Part shown: piece after piece, positions 40,351 through 54,587 of the stretch | Numbering within the stretch: the first letter of the stretch is position 1 | Layout of the letters: every line of letters begins with the position of its first letter | Source: Aphis gossypii | Taxonomy: Eukaryota > Arthropoda > Insecta > Hemiptera > Aphididae | Assembly: GCF_020184175.1 (NCBI RefSeq) | Contig: NC_065533.1 | Location: 16,824,695-16,888,694 of the forward strand | DNA length: 64,000 nucleotides | Direction of reading: 5' to 3' | Translations under genes and position numbers: made by a program | Notes under the pieces: generated by a model | Databases searched by the model: none | The model's input: the letters and a program-made list of their open reading frames with translations, nothing else | What the model was told of the DNA's origin: nothing

Positions 40351-41784
40351 TTTTAAAGCGCATAATATACAAGCGAAACTAGACATACACGAGTACACGG
40401 TTGTCTGCAGGGTTGTTAAAACTTGTGTATAGTTTTAATCTTTTTAAAATGGTTTGCGTGGACGTACCTACATAAAAATACCGACGATAACAAACTAAAA
40501 AAAAAAAACCGTTTTTAATTGTCTCACTAAATAATTAAAAACGTGTTTTATCCGTAGGTACACGCACACAAACAAAATTGGCTTGAACAATAATAATATT
40601 GCATGACGGATCGTACACATAAATAAACTTTGTGTAACTTACTGTTGTAACTCATAATAATATGTAATCTAGTAGTTACAAATTATAATCGTAACTTTTT
40701 GTAAACATCTGGTTATACTCTACCCCCCGGGTATGTATATTATTATATTTCAAAAAAAAAACTTTTAAAAAACCAAGTTTTTTAAAATTTGAAATTAGAC
40801 AATTACGGTATAAAAACAAGTACATTTTATGAAATCGTAGATTAGGTATACAAATGTCTTATTTCAGTTTTGACTTTTTGGAGTATGGGTGGATGTTAGT
40901 GTTTATAATAACATAAAAATAGCTTTGGTATAAATGATACAGGTACTGCGTAGACCACGAGCCATACCACAGTATACATATGGATAGAATTATTTTTTGT
41001 TTTCGGTAAAGACCAGAAGAACCATTAATTAAACTCCAAAATGTGCTTTGTTTACATATGTGTATAATATTATTTTCTGTGTGGTCATTTTACAGAGTAT
41101 AGCAATGGTGGAGGGCTGGTTTCTCACGGTGGCGTTTTTTAGTTTTGATTTGTTCGTTATTTTATTTTTTGTTTAGTTTTGGTGACAATGCCGAAACTTC
41201 CTTTATGTACAATATGATATTATTTTTAAAACTGTTTAAACTTTTTAATGTGACAATAAATTGTTTTTTTACCCTTTTTATAACAACAACAATAATAATA
41301 ATAATCATATTATAATATAATATCTAACTACCGTTGGTTTTTATTATTATGGTTATTGTTATTATTATTTTTGTTTTACCTTACGAAAGTTATTTTTTTC
41401 TATAGTTTGTCATGATTGCTAACGGACAAACAGTTTTAAAGACAAAAGGCATAGGATATCATATGATTTATGCACTATACCAATGTGGTAGGTATAATAT
41501 TATAAAGTATAATGTATATCCGTACCGATTTTTCAAAAATGTGAAAATCAAATATTGCTCTTCAGAATGTATTTGATGTAAAATAGAAGCTGTAACGAAA
41601 GTATTTAATAATGATCGGATACAAAAATATTATCGAACCCTAAGCCCTAAATAGTTAGGTTAGGTTCTCTTTTCATGTTGCCTCAATCATTCACATCGCA
41701 ACATAATAGAGGTGACGAAATTAAAAGCTACACACGAGTTTCAAAGTTTTCATCTATTTTTAACTTATGAATAAACGAAATGCT

Positions 41785-41806
41785 TATATATATATATATA
41801 TATATA
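41785..41806. repeat. (TA)n microsatellite
   Basis: A pure TA run of 22 bases. Confidence 0.98.
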
Positions 41807-43269
41807 AATATTACGAAAAATTAAAAAAATGTAGCTTTGGTGACGTGGCAAACTTATTCAATGAACAATAATTATACCTCTATTAGTTTTGTTACTTCCT
41901 ATCCATTTCATTACAATGTTATCTGAAAACCTGAAACCCCCTCACATCATTATATTATACATTTTATATTCATCAGGCGTGCTTATGTTATTGTTGTATG
42001 TTGTAATAGATTGTGGAATAAGTTGTTTTAGTTTAAAAAAAAAATAAAAGTTTGAACCATTAGTATTTAAGAGATGTTTCCGTTTTTCTTTAAATTTCTA
42101 AAAGTCGCAGCGAACGTTTTGCACGCAATTTATTTTTATTGTTAAAAAAAATTGCAAGCTCGTCATACACGATGTTAATATCCTTAGAATAAACATAAAA
42201 ATTCGATCGAACTTGTATTACACTAGTAATATCACGTTTGTAACAATAAAATTGTACACAATATGTCCACTGTGGCCATTATGCCATAGCCGATACAAAA
42301 TTAATATTATTTTACGATTCAATTACGATTGTCGAAACAATAATAATAGTATGTACTATATATTGTAATATATGTAGGTATAATGGTACGTCGAACATTA
42401 CGAGTTATAAAAATAATGGATAAAGCGTAATTGATATTGTAGTTCGATATTATTACAACGAGTCGGTCCCTCGACCGATTATCAAGCGCATACCTCTGCT
42501 TTAACAATAATAATAATATTAATGTTATACAGTCAATCGTTTATAACCGGGAATTACAAATTATTCAAAACTTTGTTTTCATGTTTATTATTATTGTTAT
42601 TAGTGTTTATTCAAATGACACGATTCGTTTTACAAAAAATCAATGTTTTAGTGTCATACGCTGTTATGGGTACAATATACATAGATACCTACATAATATT
42701 ATTGTGATGAGAGATGAAACTCATGGTTTTAAAATTTGATCGATTTAGTGTAAGTTTATCAGCAATTAAAATAATAGTAGTGAATATTAACAAAGTTGTC
42801 CCCAATTTTTTCCAAAAATACTAAAAACTATATAGATATTTTACAATTAATTTGCTATACGACTATACTGACTGTGTATAACATATTATGTATTACATTA
42901 ATTAAAACTGTGTAAACAACAGTCGACATAAAGAGATTTCAATAATATGTGATTCAGCAGTTTGACTGCATATAATTTGTACCCAAATCATGTGAACCGT
43001 TAACAGAAAAACTAAAATTAAAAGAATTAATAATATATATGTTATGTTTGTTCAACATATAAATACTACAATACTAAAACAAAATAATATATTAAAATCG
43101 AATCACTGTTTTCCAAATAGTAAATTAAAATAACTGACTGATTTTTATTATTATTTATAAATACTACAATTAATTTTAACAATATAACAATTAAACAATT
43201 GTTCGTCATCAGTTGTAAATCAGTTGCTTATTTCGTTTTATTCAAAATACATCAATAAAGTAAAGTTAC

Positions 43270-43308
43270 CTTAGAACTGATAAAACGCAAGTTTTCTACA
43301 ACTTTGGC
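43270..43308 (-). CDS. Possible 39-nt exon following the zinc-ribbon segment
   Basis: On the minus strand an ATTATAG acceptor and a GTAAC donor bracket 39 nt that encode AKVVENLRFISSK in the one open frame. That frame is in phase with the donor at 43361, and the implied intron is 53 nt, very short. It is plausible but could easily be chance. Confidence 0.15.
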
Positions 43309-43361
43309 CTATAATTACATAGTGGCACTAAATGACGGATAAAAAATAAAAATTAACTTAC

Positions 43362-43614
43362 AGAGAAACATAAAAAGAAGATAAAATACTGAAGACGTTT
43401 GTCAAGAAAAATATTTATCGTTTGAGCATAATATAGATTGTGGTGCTCATCCGTATATTGGAACCACATCGATGAAACTCCAGTGAACGGTAGAAACGTA
43501 GTAATATAAAAATATTTTTGAAACCCTCTTAAAAGGTTTTCCGATTGGCCGCATTCCTTACATTTTCCATCTGATTCAATTACAGAATCGCCCGGACGGA
43601 ATAATATCGTTCCG
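43362..43614 (-). pseudogene. Zinc-ribbon-like open segment, possible exon or gene relic
   Basis: A minus-strand frame is open from 43670 to a strong donor GTAAGT at 43361. It has no ATG, so it would need an acceptor; the best I see is ACAAAAG before 43614, which is weak. The peptide includes FRPGDSVIESDGKCKECGQS followed by NLLRGFQKYFYITTFLPFTG. A CxxCG knuckle, an aromatic strand and a Phe-x-Pro-Phe segment resemble the small zinc-ribbon family Pfam calls zinc_ribbon_15. The second CxxC expected downstream is replaced around WFQYTDEHHNLYY by Tyr and Glu, suggesting decay or divergence. A 39-nt in-phase segment with splice sites (43308-43270) could be a following exon. The open length alone (103 codons) is close to chance. 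Confidence 0.33.
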
Positions 43615-44828
43615 CTTTTGTGATGTAGTAGCGGCAAGCAAAAAATAAAACCATAACCGAACCCAATATTTTAATTGTGTTTTTAGAAAATTGGATCGAT
43701 ATTATCTACGAGCCGTTGCTATTTAGATAATGCGTACAACGTACCTATATAATGCACAGCTATAGGCGAAAGCCGTGAGGTGGAAAAGTTTCAGTGAGAA
43801 TACTGAAGTCGAGTAATTGAAATACCTACAGAATTTTATTATAGAGGGCACTATAAATTAAACGACGCAATAATATTTTTACGGTACTCCCAACTAAAAT
43901 AAAATAAAACAAACCATTTACTTTTATTATTTTTATTATTTGCTCATTTCGGCTGATCAAAATTGTTATAAATGTTCACATAATGAATTACATAACAGCA
44001 TATTCTATATTGATTTATAGATTTCTAACTCGTTATTTATGTCACATTCAGTGATTTTGCTTAGACTAAGGGTTAAAAGAACACAGAAACGTCGAGTACG
44101 AGTATATATATATATAATTGGCATTGCCGGTAGTCGAGTTTTGAATCACAAATTAAACACTGTCAAATAGCAGTCCCCTCTACATTTTTAAATAAAATTA
44201 ATTATTTTATTCACTACAGGTAAAACAATCTACTTGATATAGACTAATCATAACAATTAAATTGTTTCAATTCGCTTTACACTATTCTTGTAATCATAAA
44301 TTAACTACTATTATAAACAATTCAGTTCCTAAAATCGATTCGTGTAGTGGGAATAACTAATCCTAACTGGATAGAATTATTAGGCGTAAAAATCGACAGC
44401 CACTTAGTTTGAAAGAATGAAGGAGATTATTCTAACTATACACACATTTTTAAAATTAGAAGAACTAAACTATTTATTTTAATTTATAACGAAATACCAA
44501 AAAAATTGGTAAAAATTGAATTGAACAGAATGAAAACTACTGAATGTAAAAGTTCAGTCAACATTGCGCTGATGTCGCACATCGAATGAACACTTTGGAA
44601 ACAGATTTGAATAATATTGTCTCAAAATTGAATCAAAATGTTTTCAAACTTGACATTATTATAGAAAATTTCACAATGTGTGTATTCAATAGTTTAAATG
44701 GAATGCCTACTAGCAACAAACAAAGTATTATCATCACGGAAAAAAACAATTGCTATAATTGTAAATGAATGAGAAACTACTACATCAAACAATGAACACT
44801 TTCGAACAGCCATATTATGTCACAATGA

Positions 44829-45040
44829 TATTATGATCATCTAAACTCTGTCGACCCAGCTCTTTTATACAGCGATATGAGATGTCAGATCCAGCTTTTG
44901 TGCGCCGGTCTCTCGTCATTTTCCGTATTGTGTGGACGACTTATCACAAACGTCATCCCGAGGAAGTTCAGGTTTTTGTCCACGTGCGCCCGCTGATGAG
45001 CCAGTATGCGATAAGTCATCTACCAGAAGAAGCAACATGA
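44829..45040 (+). pseudogene. Unassigned coding-like relic in CG-richer patch
   Basis: Two overlapping plus-strand frames are open in a less AT-rich block of about 400 bp. One runs from ATG at 44882 to TGA at 45040 (52 codons, starting MSDPAFVRRSLVIFRIVWTT); upstream it stays open to 44837. The other, 44829-44998, contains LNSVDPALLYSDMRCQIQLL. Beyond 45040 the sequence stays CG-richer to about 45230, but all frames have stops. This pattern suggests a frameshifted fragment of a mobile element. I recognise no domain and cannot say which frame was coding. Confidence 0.3.
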
Positions 45041-47489
45041 TCAGGCATTTGTTGACCTAACCTGTCCAAGTTACTGCATTTAATGAATTTGTCGTACACG
45101 CTACACGTGCACGGTTTTTTGCTCGTTTACTGTCAGATTACTGCTCTAAATCAACGACTTGTCGCAAACTTCAAACGCGTCAACTGACCATTGTTCATGG
45201 CGAATCTCCTGTCACTCATATTTTATCTGGTTTCACTAAGTTATAGTAGTACCGATAAAAGGTTAAAAACGTCCGAATTTATTGATTGTGTTATAACTCG
45301 TATTTATTTTTCGAAAAATTATGTGGTTACTGCTGTTGACTTCTATATTTATGTTTGATTATAATATTTTTTGTCATCACTCGTTTCTAATTAATCTCAT
45401 AAACCTCGCTAACATTTAAATCCATTTTATAAAATCAAAATGGAGTAGGTATAAAGAATTAGAAAAATTGATAAGGCATTGTTATAATTATGACTGTGGA
45501 TAGTTACTTACTGCTGTCACTGTCAAGTAGTGTATTTAAACGATAGTTTGTCATTATTAACAAATACATACATATTACGATTTATTATTTTTTCCCCTAT
45601 TATATTTCAATTATAAACTATAATATTATTGCTCTACACTTAAAATTATTTAAACGCGAAAATTATTACGTTTTAAAGTTTTAAAGACAAAATAGGTAGA
45701 ATAATATTAATGAAATTCATTTAATAAATTATACATATATTTTTTATCATAACGAACGATGTAAACTACTTTGTATAACGAGTACCAGTAAATAAGAGTA
45801 AACGAGTTACTTTTGAATATGATGACTATTTTTCTAAGAAAATTTCATTTCGCCATAATGTAAATATTTTTCTTCCCATCATATCAAAATTTTAAAGAAA
45901 AAGCGCCTGTTGTATCTGACATATTTTTATGTATATAATCCTCATTATTAAATAATATTATACACGGAAATTCATTGATAAAAAGTAAATAAATAAAAAT
46001 ATTCTGCTCCGCATAGACGTGATTGTATAATACTAATGCAGTAAAGTTCCAATAACAATTTTCGTAGTATAATTTGTTTTCAATTTAAAATATAATTTTA
46101 TTTTTCCTTTGACTTGAATGGAAAACGACTGTGCCGCAGTTGTTACTGTTAGCGAACAATGTATGCATAAGCTGTCAATTTTGAAGTACACAAAGAATAT
46201 TAATATCTTTATTATATACATTATATAAACACATATTATGCAATAATAAAAGTATTTCGAAGCTTGGTGCGTGACATTATTCGAAAAGTTTGCTTACACA
46301 AGTACAATATTTAATCGTAGATTAAATTTGCGATGGAATTATGGAACACATTTTACTTTTTACTTTTTTAAATATTTTACAATTTTTTGTTAGTGTGATG
46401 AATGTGTGTACATATTACTTATAAAAGAATTAAAAATTCATATTTGTTATGTACTTAAAAAATTATAAAATTCCTTAATCGATAACCCTGAACACTATCA
46501 AATCATAAGAGAATATTTAATGTTTGTAGTATTCAATTTTTTTCAACTAACTTGAAGAAACTTTTTACATTAAATATCTTAAGTCTAATGCCTAGTCCTA
46601 ACTTAAAATATAATAATTACGATGGTAAAGACTTCGAAAAAAAAACGATTGTAGAGAACAAATTTATAATATTATTTTAACTTTTAAATGTGTCGAAGCA
46701 GATTATTATTAAATTATATATGACATTTTCAACATTTATGATATAATTAAAATATTTCAATGATCAAAAACGATTTAATAGTGGGAGATATTCTTTAGGT
46801 CGCACATGGACTCATTTTTTATAGTTTTTTTTTTTTAACTTTAGAATAAAAAATACAGACAAATTAATGGAAGTTAAAAGTTACTTAACTTTTTTGAAAA
46901 TCAGTTATTATTTAATATTTTTTTTACAGTATATTTAAAATCTGTATCGTGCTAAAGTACAATTAACAAGTTTTATAAAAGTGCATACATAAAAATAAAA
47001 ATACATGGTAAAAATAATGCATATAAGATTAATGGACTGAAATTGTAACAGAAAGGGAGGTCATGCAATTATAGAACTCCAGTGTACATAATAATTTAAT
47101 TATTTAGGTTAATTTTTAATTAGTTATTACACGCTACAAACTTATTTTTAGACATCAAACATAGTTATCTAATAATATTATTGCCGAGAGATTTTGTATG
47201 AATTTATGTTGGGAAAGATCATAATTTTTTATGCAAAAATGTATATCTAATAATTGTATTATAATATACATTATTTTGATTCTCGTCGAAATTCAACAAT
47301 TTTGTGTTTAATAAAAAAAAAAAAAATAATAAATAAAAAGGTAGTGTGGCTATAAACTAACATGACTGTAAGATATAAGTTAAAAGTCGCTTGGAATACT
47401 TCATATAGCATCAAAACAATTCAACTTGTAAGGTCTAGAAATGATTTTTAAGATGAAAAAACTAACTCGTCACAGTGTAGCTTGGTTAA

Positions 47490-47920
47490 ATGTAACACAC
47501 GACTTAAAGTTTTTAACTCGATAAGGTCCAGAGCCCGACCACGACGATTCATGCGATGTGAATACACTCAACATACCCTACACGACTGCGATCACTGCAG
47601 CTGTTGAGTATGAATGATCATGATATCTTATGATAATAATATCATAATATCATCATCATCATAACTCAAACGAAATGTCTGCGCACAAAGGTACCCATTA
47701 GGTTAGGTTAGAACATAATACACACGTGTACTGCCGCATGTATATCGTAGTCGAGACCGTCGGCGAGGGTGTAATAAATATTGTCTCATCAATTTAACTG
47801 TTGAAATAACGAGGCCGCTCGAGAGTTGGGTATTTTATTTACGGACGATAACAACGTTGCGGCGAACGACGACGATATCTTACCCTCTCGATGATATATC
47901 GAGAAAAACCTGCTATCGTA
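47490..47920. promoter_or_regulatory. CG-richer intronic island
   Basis: A short stretch rich in CG-containing words (CGACGACGATATC, GAGACCGTCGGCGAG) inside the AT-rich first coding intron. It contains two tandem TTAGG units and ATC/ATA simple sequence. No open frame of note. It is a candidate regulatory region or alternative promoter, by composition only. Confidence 0.2.
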
Positions 47921-50900
47921 TAATATATTATTACACACTGTACTAATAATAAAGTACTAATTCATGTTTAAAGTTTGAAAATTTAAGTCATAGAAATTTG
48001 CAGGTAATTATTGCAATTAAAATAATAATAATAATAATTTCATAAAAAATTTTAATCGTTAATGTTGGTTAGATAGGTACACTGCTAAAGCTCTTTTAAG
48101 TTTTGTAAATTAATAAATAATTGAATAAAAATCGATTTAATTTACTAGAACTGAACATATATTATAATTTTTTAATTAGCTTTTACATTTTTTATACGGA
48201 CATATATTTTTTTAACCTAAATCACAAATCTAATAAAACACAAAATAAACTATTTTTCGGAAAAGAGACTAAAAAATGAATCGCAAATATAGTTAATTAC
48301 TATTTACTTTTAGTTTTCATATGCAATAATAAAATAGAAGCTATAATATTATTATAAAATAATAATTAATTATTGTTAATATACATTTCAGTTCTTAATA
48401 TTATAGCTTACCGCCTATTTAAGACAGTCTAACTGTATATAAACAATTATTATTCAATTTATTTGTATCAAATTCGTCTTTCATTAGCTCTTTTCATGTA
48501 CATTCATTTATATCAATCATTGCGATAACTCTAGCTCGCACAAACGCCCCGAAATTAATTAAATCATTAAATTCGAGGGCATGAGAAATATTTGACGTAG
48601 CTTAGTACATAGGCAGCACAGAATGATTTTTTACTACGCGTCTACGCTAAATCCAATTCTAAATCAAATGCTTTATTAGTAAATTGTCTAGCATTATAAT
48701 ATGGTTATAATGATTATATTCTCAATCCCTTAATTTTGTCATTGCTTATCAACTATACATCGTCCTGCCGAGAAATAATTTTTTTTATTCAAATAAATAC
48801 CTACCATATTCTTTGAAAACTGTTGAAGAGCTAATTTGATTTTTTTTATAATGTTTACATAAAGTATTGCAATAAATTGTGTGGTTTCGCTGAGTTATTC
48901 TACTTAAGGTACCAAGCCATACTGAAGATAATAATGTATTATTGTGTATTATTTGAATAAATGAAAAAATAGATTTTCAATTGAACAAAAGTTTGTTTCG
49001 TCACAAGATAGTTTTCAAAGACTATTAAAAATCAAAGTTTTTAAAATGCAATATTTTATTAAATATATTAATTAATTAAATATATTAATAAATTCCCTAC
49101 AACCTTTATACATTAATAACAACTGATAACAATTTAAGTTGTGCTAAGTTATATGTATAGGTAGGTAATTTTAATAATTAGATAGATTTTTTTATTGATT
49201 TTATCCATTATACTTACAACATTATGGTATTTTGACTTCAAATGAACTAAAAATCTATATACCTATAGTTTAATCTAAACGAATATCGCATAAAAATAAG
49301 ACGAACATGATTAAGTAATCACTTTGTGTATAATACATGTAAGATACACTATACTTATATCGAACTTGTAAATGTGTAATGCAAAAATGGCCGTAACGCA
49401 TAGACTATCTCTCAACCGACATAAAATTTATTGGCAGAAAACTCTCCACGTGAAATAAAAATAAGTAAACGATGCGGGATCGTTATTCCCCAATGAGTCT
49501 TATCGAGTATTATAATATATGTATACGTATACGAGTCAAACGATAAAAATTCTGTCGAATACAAAAACAATTCGCGACCAACGACAATTTATAGGCCTCT
49601 CGCAATACATTAATTGTTATAACAATATAGATAAAACTTATTTACTATTACGTATATTATGTATAAATAAGCTGTGGTTGCGTTAATCGCTTTTTCAGTT
49701 TTACATGAAAACTGATACAGGCCGTTAGCGCGAGCTGGAGTAAGTAAATTGCGTCACCAAAAAAATGTCATTTCACTATAAAAATTGTGTCTATCTCAAA
49801 ATATTATGTTTATTTTTAGTAGGTAAAATGATTTAAAGACAAATAAAATACTCTACGAAGGAAAAAGAACCATAGACACAATAAAATAAATGTATAAAAA
49901 AAAAAAAAATATTCATTTAGCCATTATGCGGGAATTATTATAACTATTTTAATCAGTTGTTTATCCTAAAAAAACAAACAGATAAACTAACATTTTTAAC
50001 CATAACAATATTGATGTAATTATTATATATTTCTCGTCCTAAGTCTGGGAAATGGGAAGAATATATTGATTTTGCAAAACTATCCCTAGACATAATTTAC
50101 GTATGAATAAAAAATATTTAGGTTACAATTTACATACATACAAAATATATTTTCAGAGTGAAATTTACATGAAAATGAAAAATATGAATAATATGATGCA
50201 ATTTACAGTGACCCTTCAAAGCAGCTTAGTGAGAAAGTGCCCATAAATGCTCACCACTCTACATTTGCACTTTAGTTCTGTATCAGTAGTACTACTTTTT
50301 AACGGCAAAGTAAATTTTTAATCCTTACTCTAAAACATAATATTTTTATATAAAATTGAATTTTTGACGAGCTTATAAGTTGTAAATATTTGAACCTTAT
50401 ACGTGTAGTACACGGGAAACTAGCAAAATGCTGGTCCATTATTTTGTTTGTTTAATTTTAAAATACTTAAAAAAAAATTTGGTTTTTATACGAAACTCCA
50501 AGTATTCTGCCTCGGGGTATAAAATAAAATATGTATGTAGTAAATTACTTGAAAAATGACATTGATAAAAATATAGCTTTGTTTTTAATAATAAGTAGTT
50601 TTGCAAAGACTCAAAATTATATAAAATAAATATTATCAAAAACATTAATACGGTTTTCTATAATAATGAGTTCTAATATGATAATATATGAATCACCTCG
50701 TTTATGTATAAATTCAAGTGCAAGTACTTATTACATAAAAGTCAAATGATAAAACGTGAGAGTTTTCCCCCTTTATTTTCGTCCATTAACTAATTGCGTT
50801 GCTATATATAATATCCATAAACAATCTGACGTCGGCGCTTGCTTTTGAGCTGAAAAATAACAATGTTCTCGTGACCCGTTGCGAAGATTAGTAACCCACG

Positions 50901-53900
50901 AAGAGTATTTGAGTAGGTGTTGTAGCAAATCCAACGCCCGACACGTGTCTAAGAAGTTAACGCACGTACACTTGGATTTAAAAACAACGAAAGTGCACGT
51001 CGTCTAAACATTGGCTAAGTAAAGCTTAAGTTTTTTTTCAACCATAGTCGTGAGTAGTAAAAGGAAGTTTGATAAAACTGATAAATCCGATGGCTATATA
51101 GTCATATTGGTACAAACCGTGGGTAAAGAATCTAAAGTGTCTATCTTAAAATATCAAATTGTTCAGGAGAATAGTTTTAACTTCAAACTGTAATAATAAC
51201 TTATTTCGGAATAAATGATTTTTAGAGATTATCAACGTCTTGAAAATCTTTATTTTTCCATAATATTATATAAGATAGCCGTTGACGAATTCAATCACTA
51301 ATAAATATTTACTTCTTTAACGTCTATAATGTCCGATTAAAATTGAGGACCAGTAAAATTTAACGATGGTAATATAACGATAACATATTATAGGTTTTGA
51401 CACTCGTCGGCACTAAAGTCATATTTAGGATTATCTGTAATGGGTACGATTGGATCCTGAAATGTTGTACGTGACTATTAATAAATATAACGATAAAAAT
51501 GTCAATATTAATAATATTTATGAGAATTTCGGTGGACTATTTGTGTCTTCTCTGAACGAAGCGCAAAATAGCTAATTTTCGGTCAGCAAAAAACATCTTT
51601 GCGTTGTTGTGGCTTTATTATTAAAGTGAATTTTTTCCTGTTATAAAACTTAGTTAAAAACTTTTAACGTCAGCCATTTATTTAAAATAATATTTCAATT
51701 TTAAAGTATGATATATTATGATCATTTTAAAAGCGTAACATTTTACACATATATTAAGTAGACTTATTTTGTACTCCCGTACACATTTTGTAAAAAGGCC
51801 AAAGTTAGAATATAGAACATTTTTTTAACTTTAATATTGAGTATTGACCTGTTATCAATAGGTATTAATATTTTTAATACACTAGGTATAATATTAAAGT
51901 TAACAGTACACGATTGCGGTTTTGCTGAAAGAAAATTTGATATTTTGCGCGTGAAAAAGAGAAAAGAAACAAATAATATGCTGAAATCTTCTTAAAATTA
52001 ACAATACATCATAAAAATAAATTGACTAGAGCTCACACACACACGAATTATAAAATAAAACTAATAATACAATATCACGTATTAGGTTTATAGACTCTTG
52101 CGAGCTGTCTAGGAAATATCATTATTAATTGTGTTATTATTATTTTTATTGATTTATGAATTGTCAGTAAACAAACGTCTAACTCTGTGGTTTTTGAAGC
52201 TCTTTATATGTGAAAACTATTTCCTTTCAAGTTTAAAAGCAAATAATTCACTATTCCTTGAAAATTAATTTTTCTTCTATCTGAGAAGAGCAGTAATACA
52301 ATATTGAATAGATAGTTATTACGATGAATCTATACACTCTTACTTATTGAAATATTTTATTTTGACATAAACAATGTTTTCGGACGATTTATGATTTTTT
52401 TTTTTTAACGATTAATAAATAAATTATATTACCTATAATTGAATAGTTATATTTTAGAAAAAATACGCATCGGTTTTTAATATATTATATATTTATTTAA
52501 GATACAAAATAAAATCATTGATAACTAAGTGCTCACTTATAAACATTTTATATTGTATAACTAATCCATTACATTGACCATCTAAAGCGGAAATAGTGTA
52601 CACACTAATATTCCAGTTAATGATAAATAATTCTAAACGAGAAATATATTATAAAAATGGTTCCATAGTTCTGAGTATTGACAAATAGTTATTTGAAAAT
52701 ATCTACTAACAAATTGCAGGTAATAAATATTTAAATAAAATATCAATATAGTCAATATAGTAAGTATTAAATTTGTTGCGTATTCAGCATACATTTCAGA
52801 ATTCATGAATCATTTATTTTCGTAATTACATAAAAATAATAAAACTCGAATTCAATGAAAAAAATCTAGTTTTTATTATTGCCTACTCATCCTACTCATT
52901 TTTTTTTTTACCCATCGAACATTGAAAATGGCAAAAAATTGAATAATAACTTCTTAAAAATAATAACTTCTAATTAAATGTAATATTTTACAACTGGAAA
53001 ATGGGTGTGCATTTACTAAGCGGATCAACTCTAATATTTAAAAAAGTGGTTCACAAAATCAAATAACATAAATAAACATCAAAGTAAAACCGCTCTTTTA
53101 GCTTAGCCTAAAAAAAACTATTTTTAGAAATAAACTTTGTATGTAGTTTATGGGTGAAAAGAAAAAAAATATTCAAAAGGTTAAGATAATATTGTCGTTG
53201 TGACAAGACAGACTATCGGGTGACATCGCTTCGATGCGAGAGTCTATTGTCTTTCGAACAATGGTAACGATTTTTTACTCTGTCGCGAGCAGAATTTTAC
53301 GGAGTAGTGTTTGCAGAACAATTAATTTTCTACTAATCGGTCGGTAGGTTAATCTACTGTCGTGCAAACACGAATCAAATGCAAATTTGTGCATTACGTC
53401 AAAATAGTTTCTCTTTAACTTTGTGTGCATAATATATTTTATTTAAAAAGGATATATTATTAAAATATATACTGTATAACATATAGATTAAGACTAAGCC
53501 ACTAAGATTACGCTGTACATATCACTAAGTTAGAGTAATTAACTAAACCTTTTTAGAAGTGTATTGTAAAAACGTTTAAAAGATTGAAATCGATTATTTT
53601 CGATTATTTCAAATACTGTAAATTAAATTATGGTAAAAAATAGTAGTAAAGTTTTGGGAAAACATCAATGGGTATCTTGTTATCCGTTTATACAGTGAAT
53701 TCCACGAAGGACTCGGAAATACAAATAAAATCAATTTTTTCAACCCATTGGTCGATTAACAAAACTAAAACTCTATTTCTTTATTCGAGTCGAATATTTT
53801 AGGTTCTTAAAAGTTTTGACTTTTCAACATTTTTGATTTGCCCTATTAACGAATTTAAGGTACTTTTTGGAACAAATATTATCCAAACATTATTATTATA

Positions 53901-54579
53901 TGCATTAAAACAAATAAAATAAAAAAAATCACTCGATTTTATGAATATTAAAAAAAAAAAAAAAATACTGAGCGACTATATCTATGCACATTATACATAA
54001 CAAGTTCGTAAGATCAAAAGTAAAAAAAAAAAAAAACAAAAGCCATGATAAATTATCCGATCTTCATCGTGTATATAGAGTTTTAAGCTTAAAATATTAT
54101 ACAGTTTTCAAGTACTTCAATTTAGTGTATAGTTTTACAAACCCAAACAGAGCTCAGATGATTTTAATATTACAGCATGACGATTCATTTTTAAAGTATT
54201 ATATGTGTGTCGTATTCAACAATATGTTTTTTCGCGAGTTTTATCGTTTTCAAATAAACGGTAGAACATTGACAATTACGGATAGTAATAATTATTAATT
54301 ATAATTATTTTAATTTGATTTTAATATAAGTATATATGTTTTTTAGCCGGATACTACTTTTTTTACGCTGATTTCACCCGTAAGGTCACCCGTAGAAACT
54401 CATGATTAATATAATTACGAGTAATAATAATATCTTACTGTTATATTTTTATAAATCATAGTCTTAAACATACACACATATAAAATTTATAATTCAATGT
54501 TTTTCGCGGTATAGCAAAGAAAATAATTATTATTAATGAACATTTCTGCCATATGATGACAGAATTAATAATTACTTAC

Positions 54580-54587
54580 AAAGGCAT
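54580..54587 (-). CDS. CaMKI: CaMKI first coding exon (Met-Pro-Leu start)
   Basis: On the minus strand the sequence reads ATG CCT TT followed by a consensus donor GTAAGT. Joined to the exon at 36638, which begins with G, this gives Met-Pro-Leu-Phe-Ser-Lys, the MPLF-type N-terminus I recall for insect CaMKI. An in-frame TAA lies 12 nt upstream of the ATG, so translation cannot start earlier in this exon. The base at -3 is T, a weak initiation context. Only 8 coding nucleotides are present; the rest of the exon is 5' UTR extending to higher coordinates, with an unknown upstream limit. The assignment rests on the phase match, the donor and the expected peptide, not on domain content. Other promoters or first exons are possible. 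Confidence 0.6.

Larger units (their letters stand above)
36639..54579 (-). other. CaMKI first coding intron
   Basis: This 17.9-kb interval runs from donor GTAAGT at 54579 to the acceptor at 36639, if both flanking exons are right. It contains the palindromic element at 38101-38699, a zinc-ribbon-like open segment at 43362-43614, an open relic at 44829-45040, a CG-richer island at 47490-47920 and AT/AAT microsatellites. Further alternative first exons of the kinase could lie here, but I cannot support any. Confidence 0.55.

Noticed and set aside
47695..47712. TTAGG tandem units, also near 41655 and 35176
   Set aside because: Only two units each. This is far too short to be telomeric or a telomere-targeted insertion.
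53984..54298. 104-codon plus-strand ORF with an ATG
   Set aside because: Length is within chance expectation, the start lies in poly-A-derived Lys codons, and it shows no domain or splice context.
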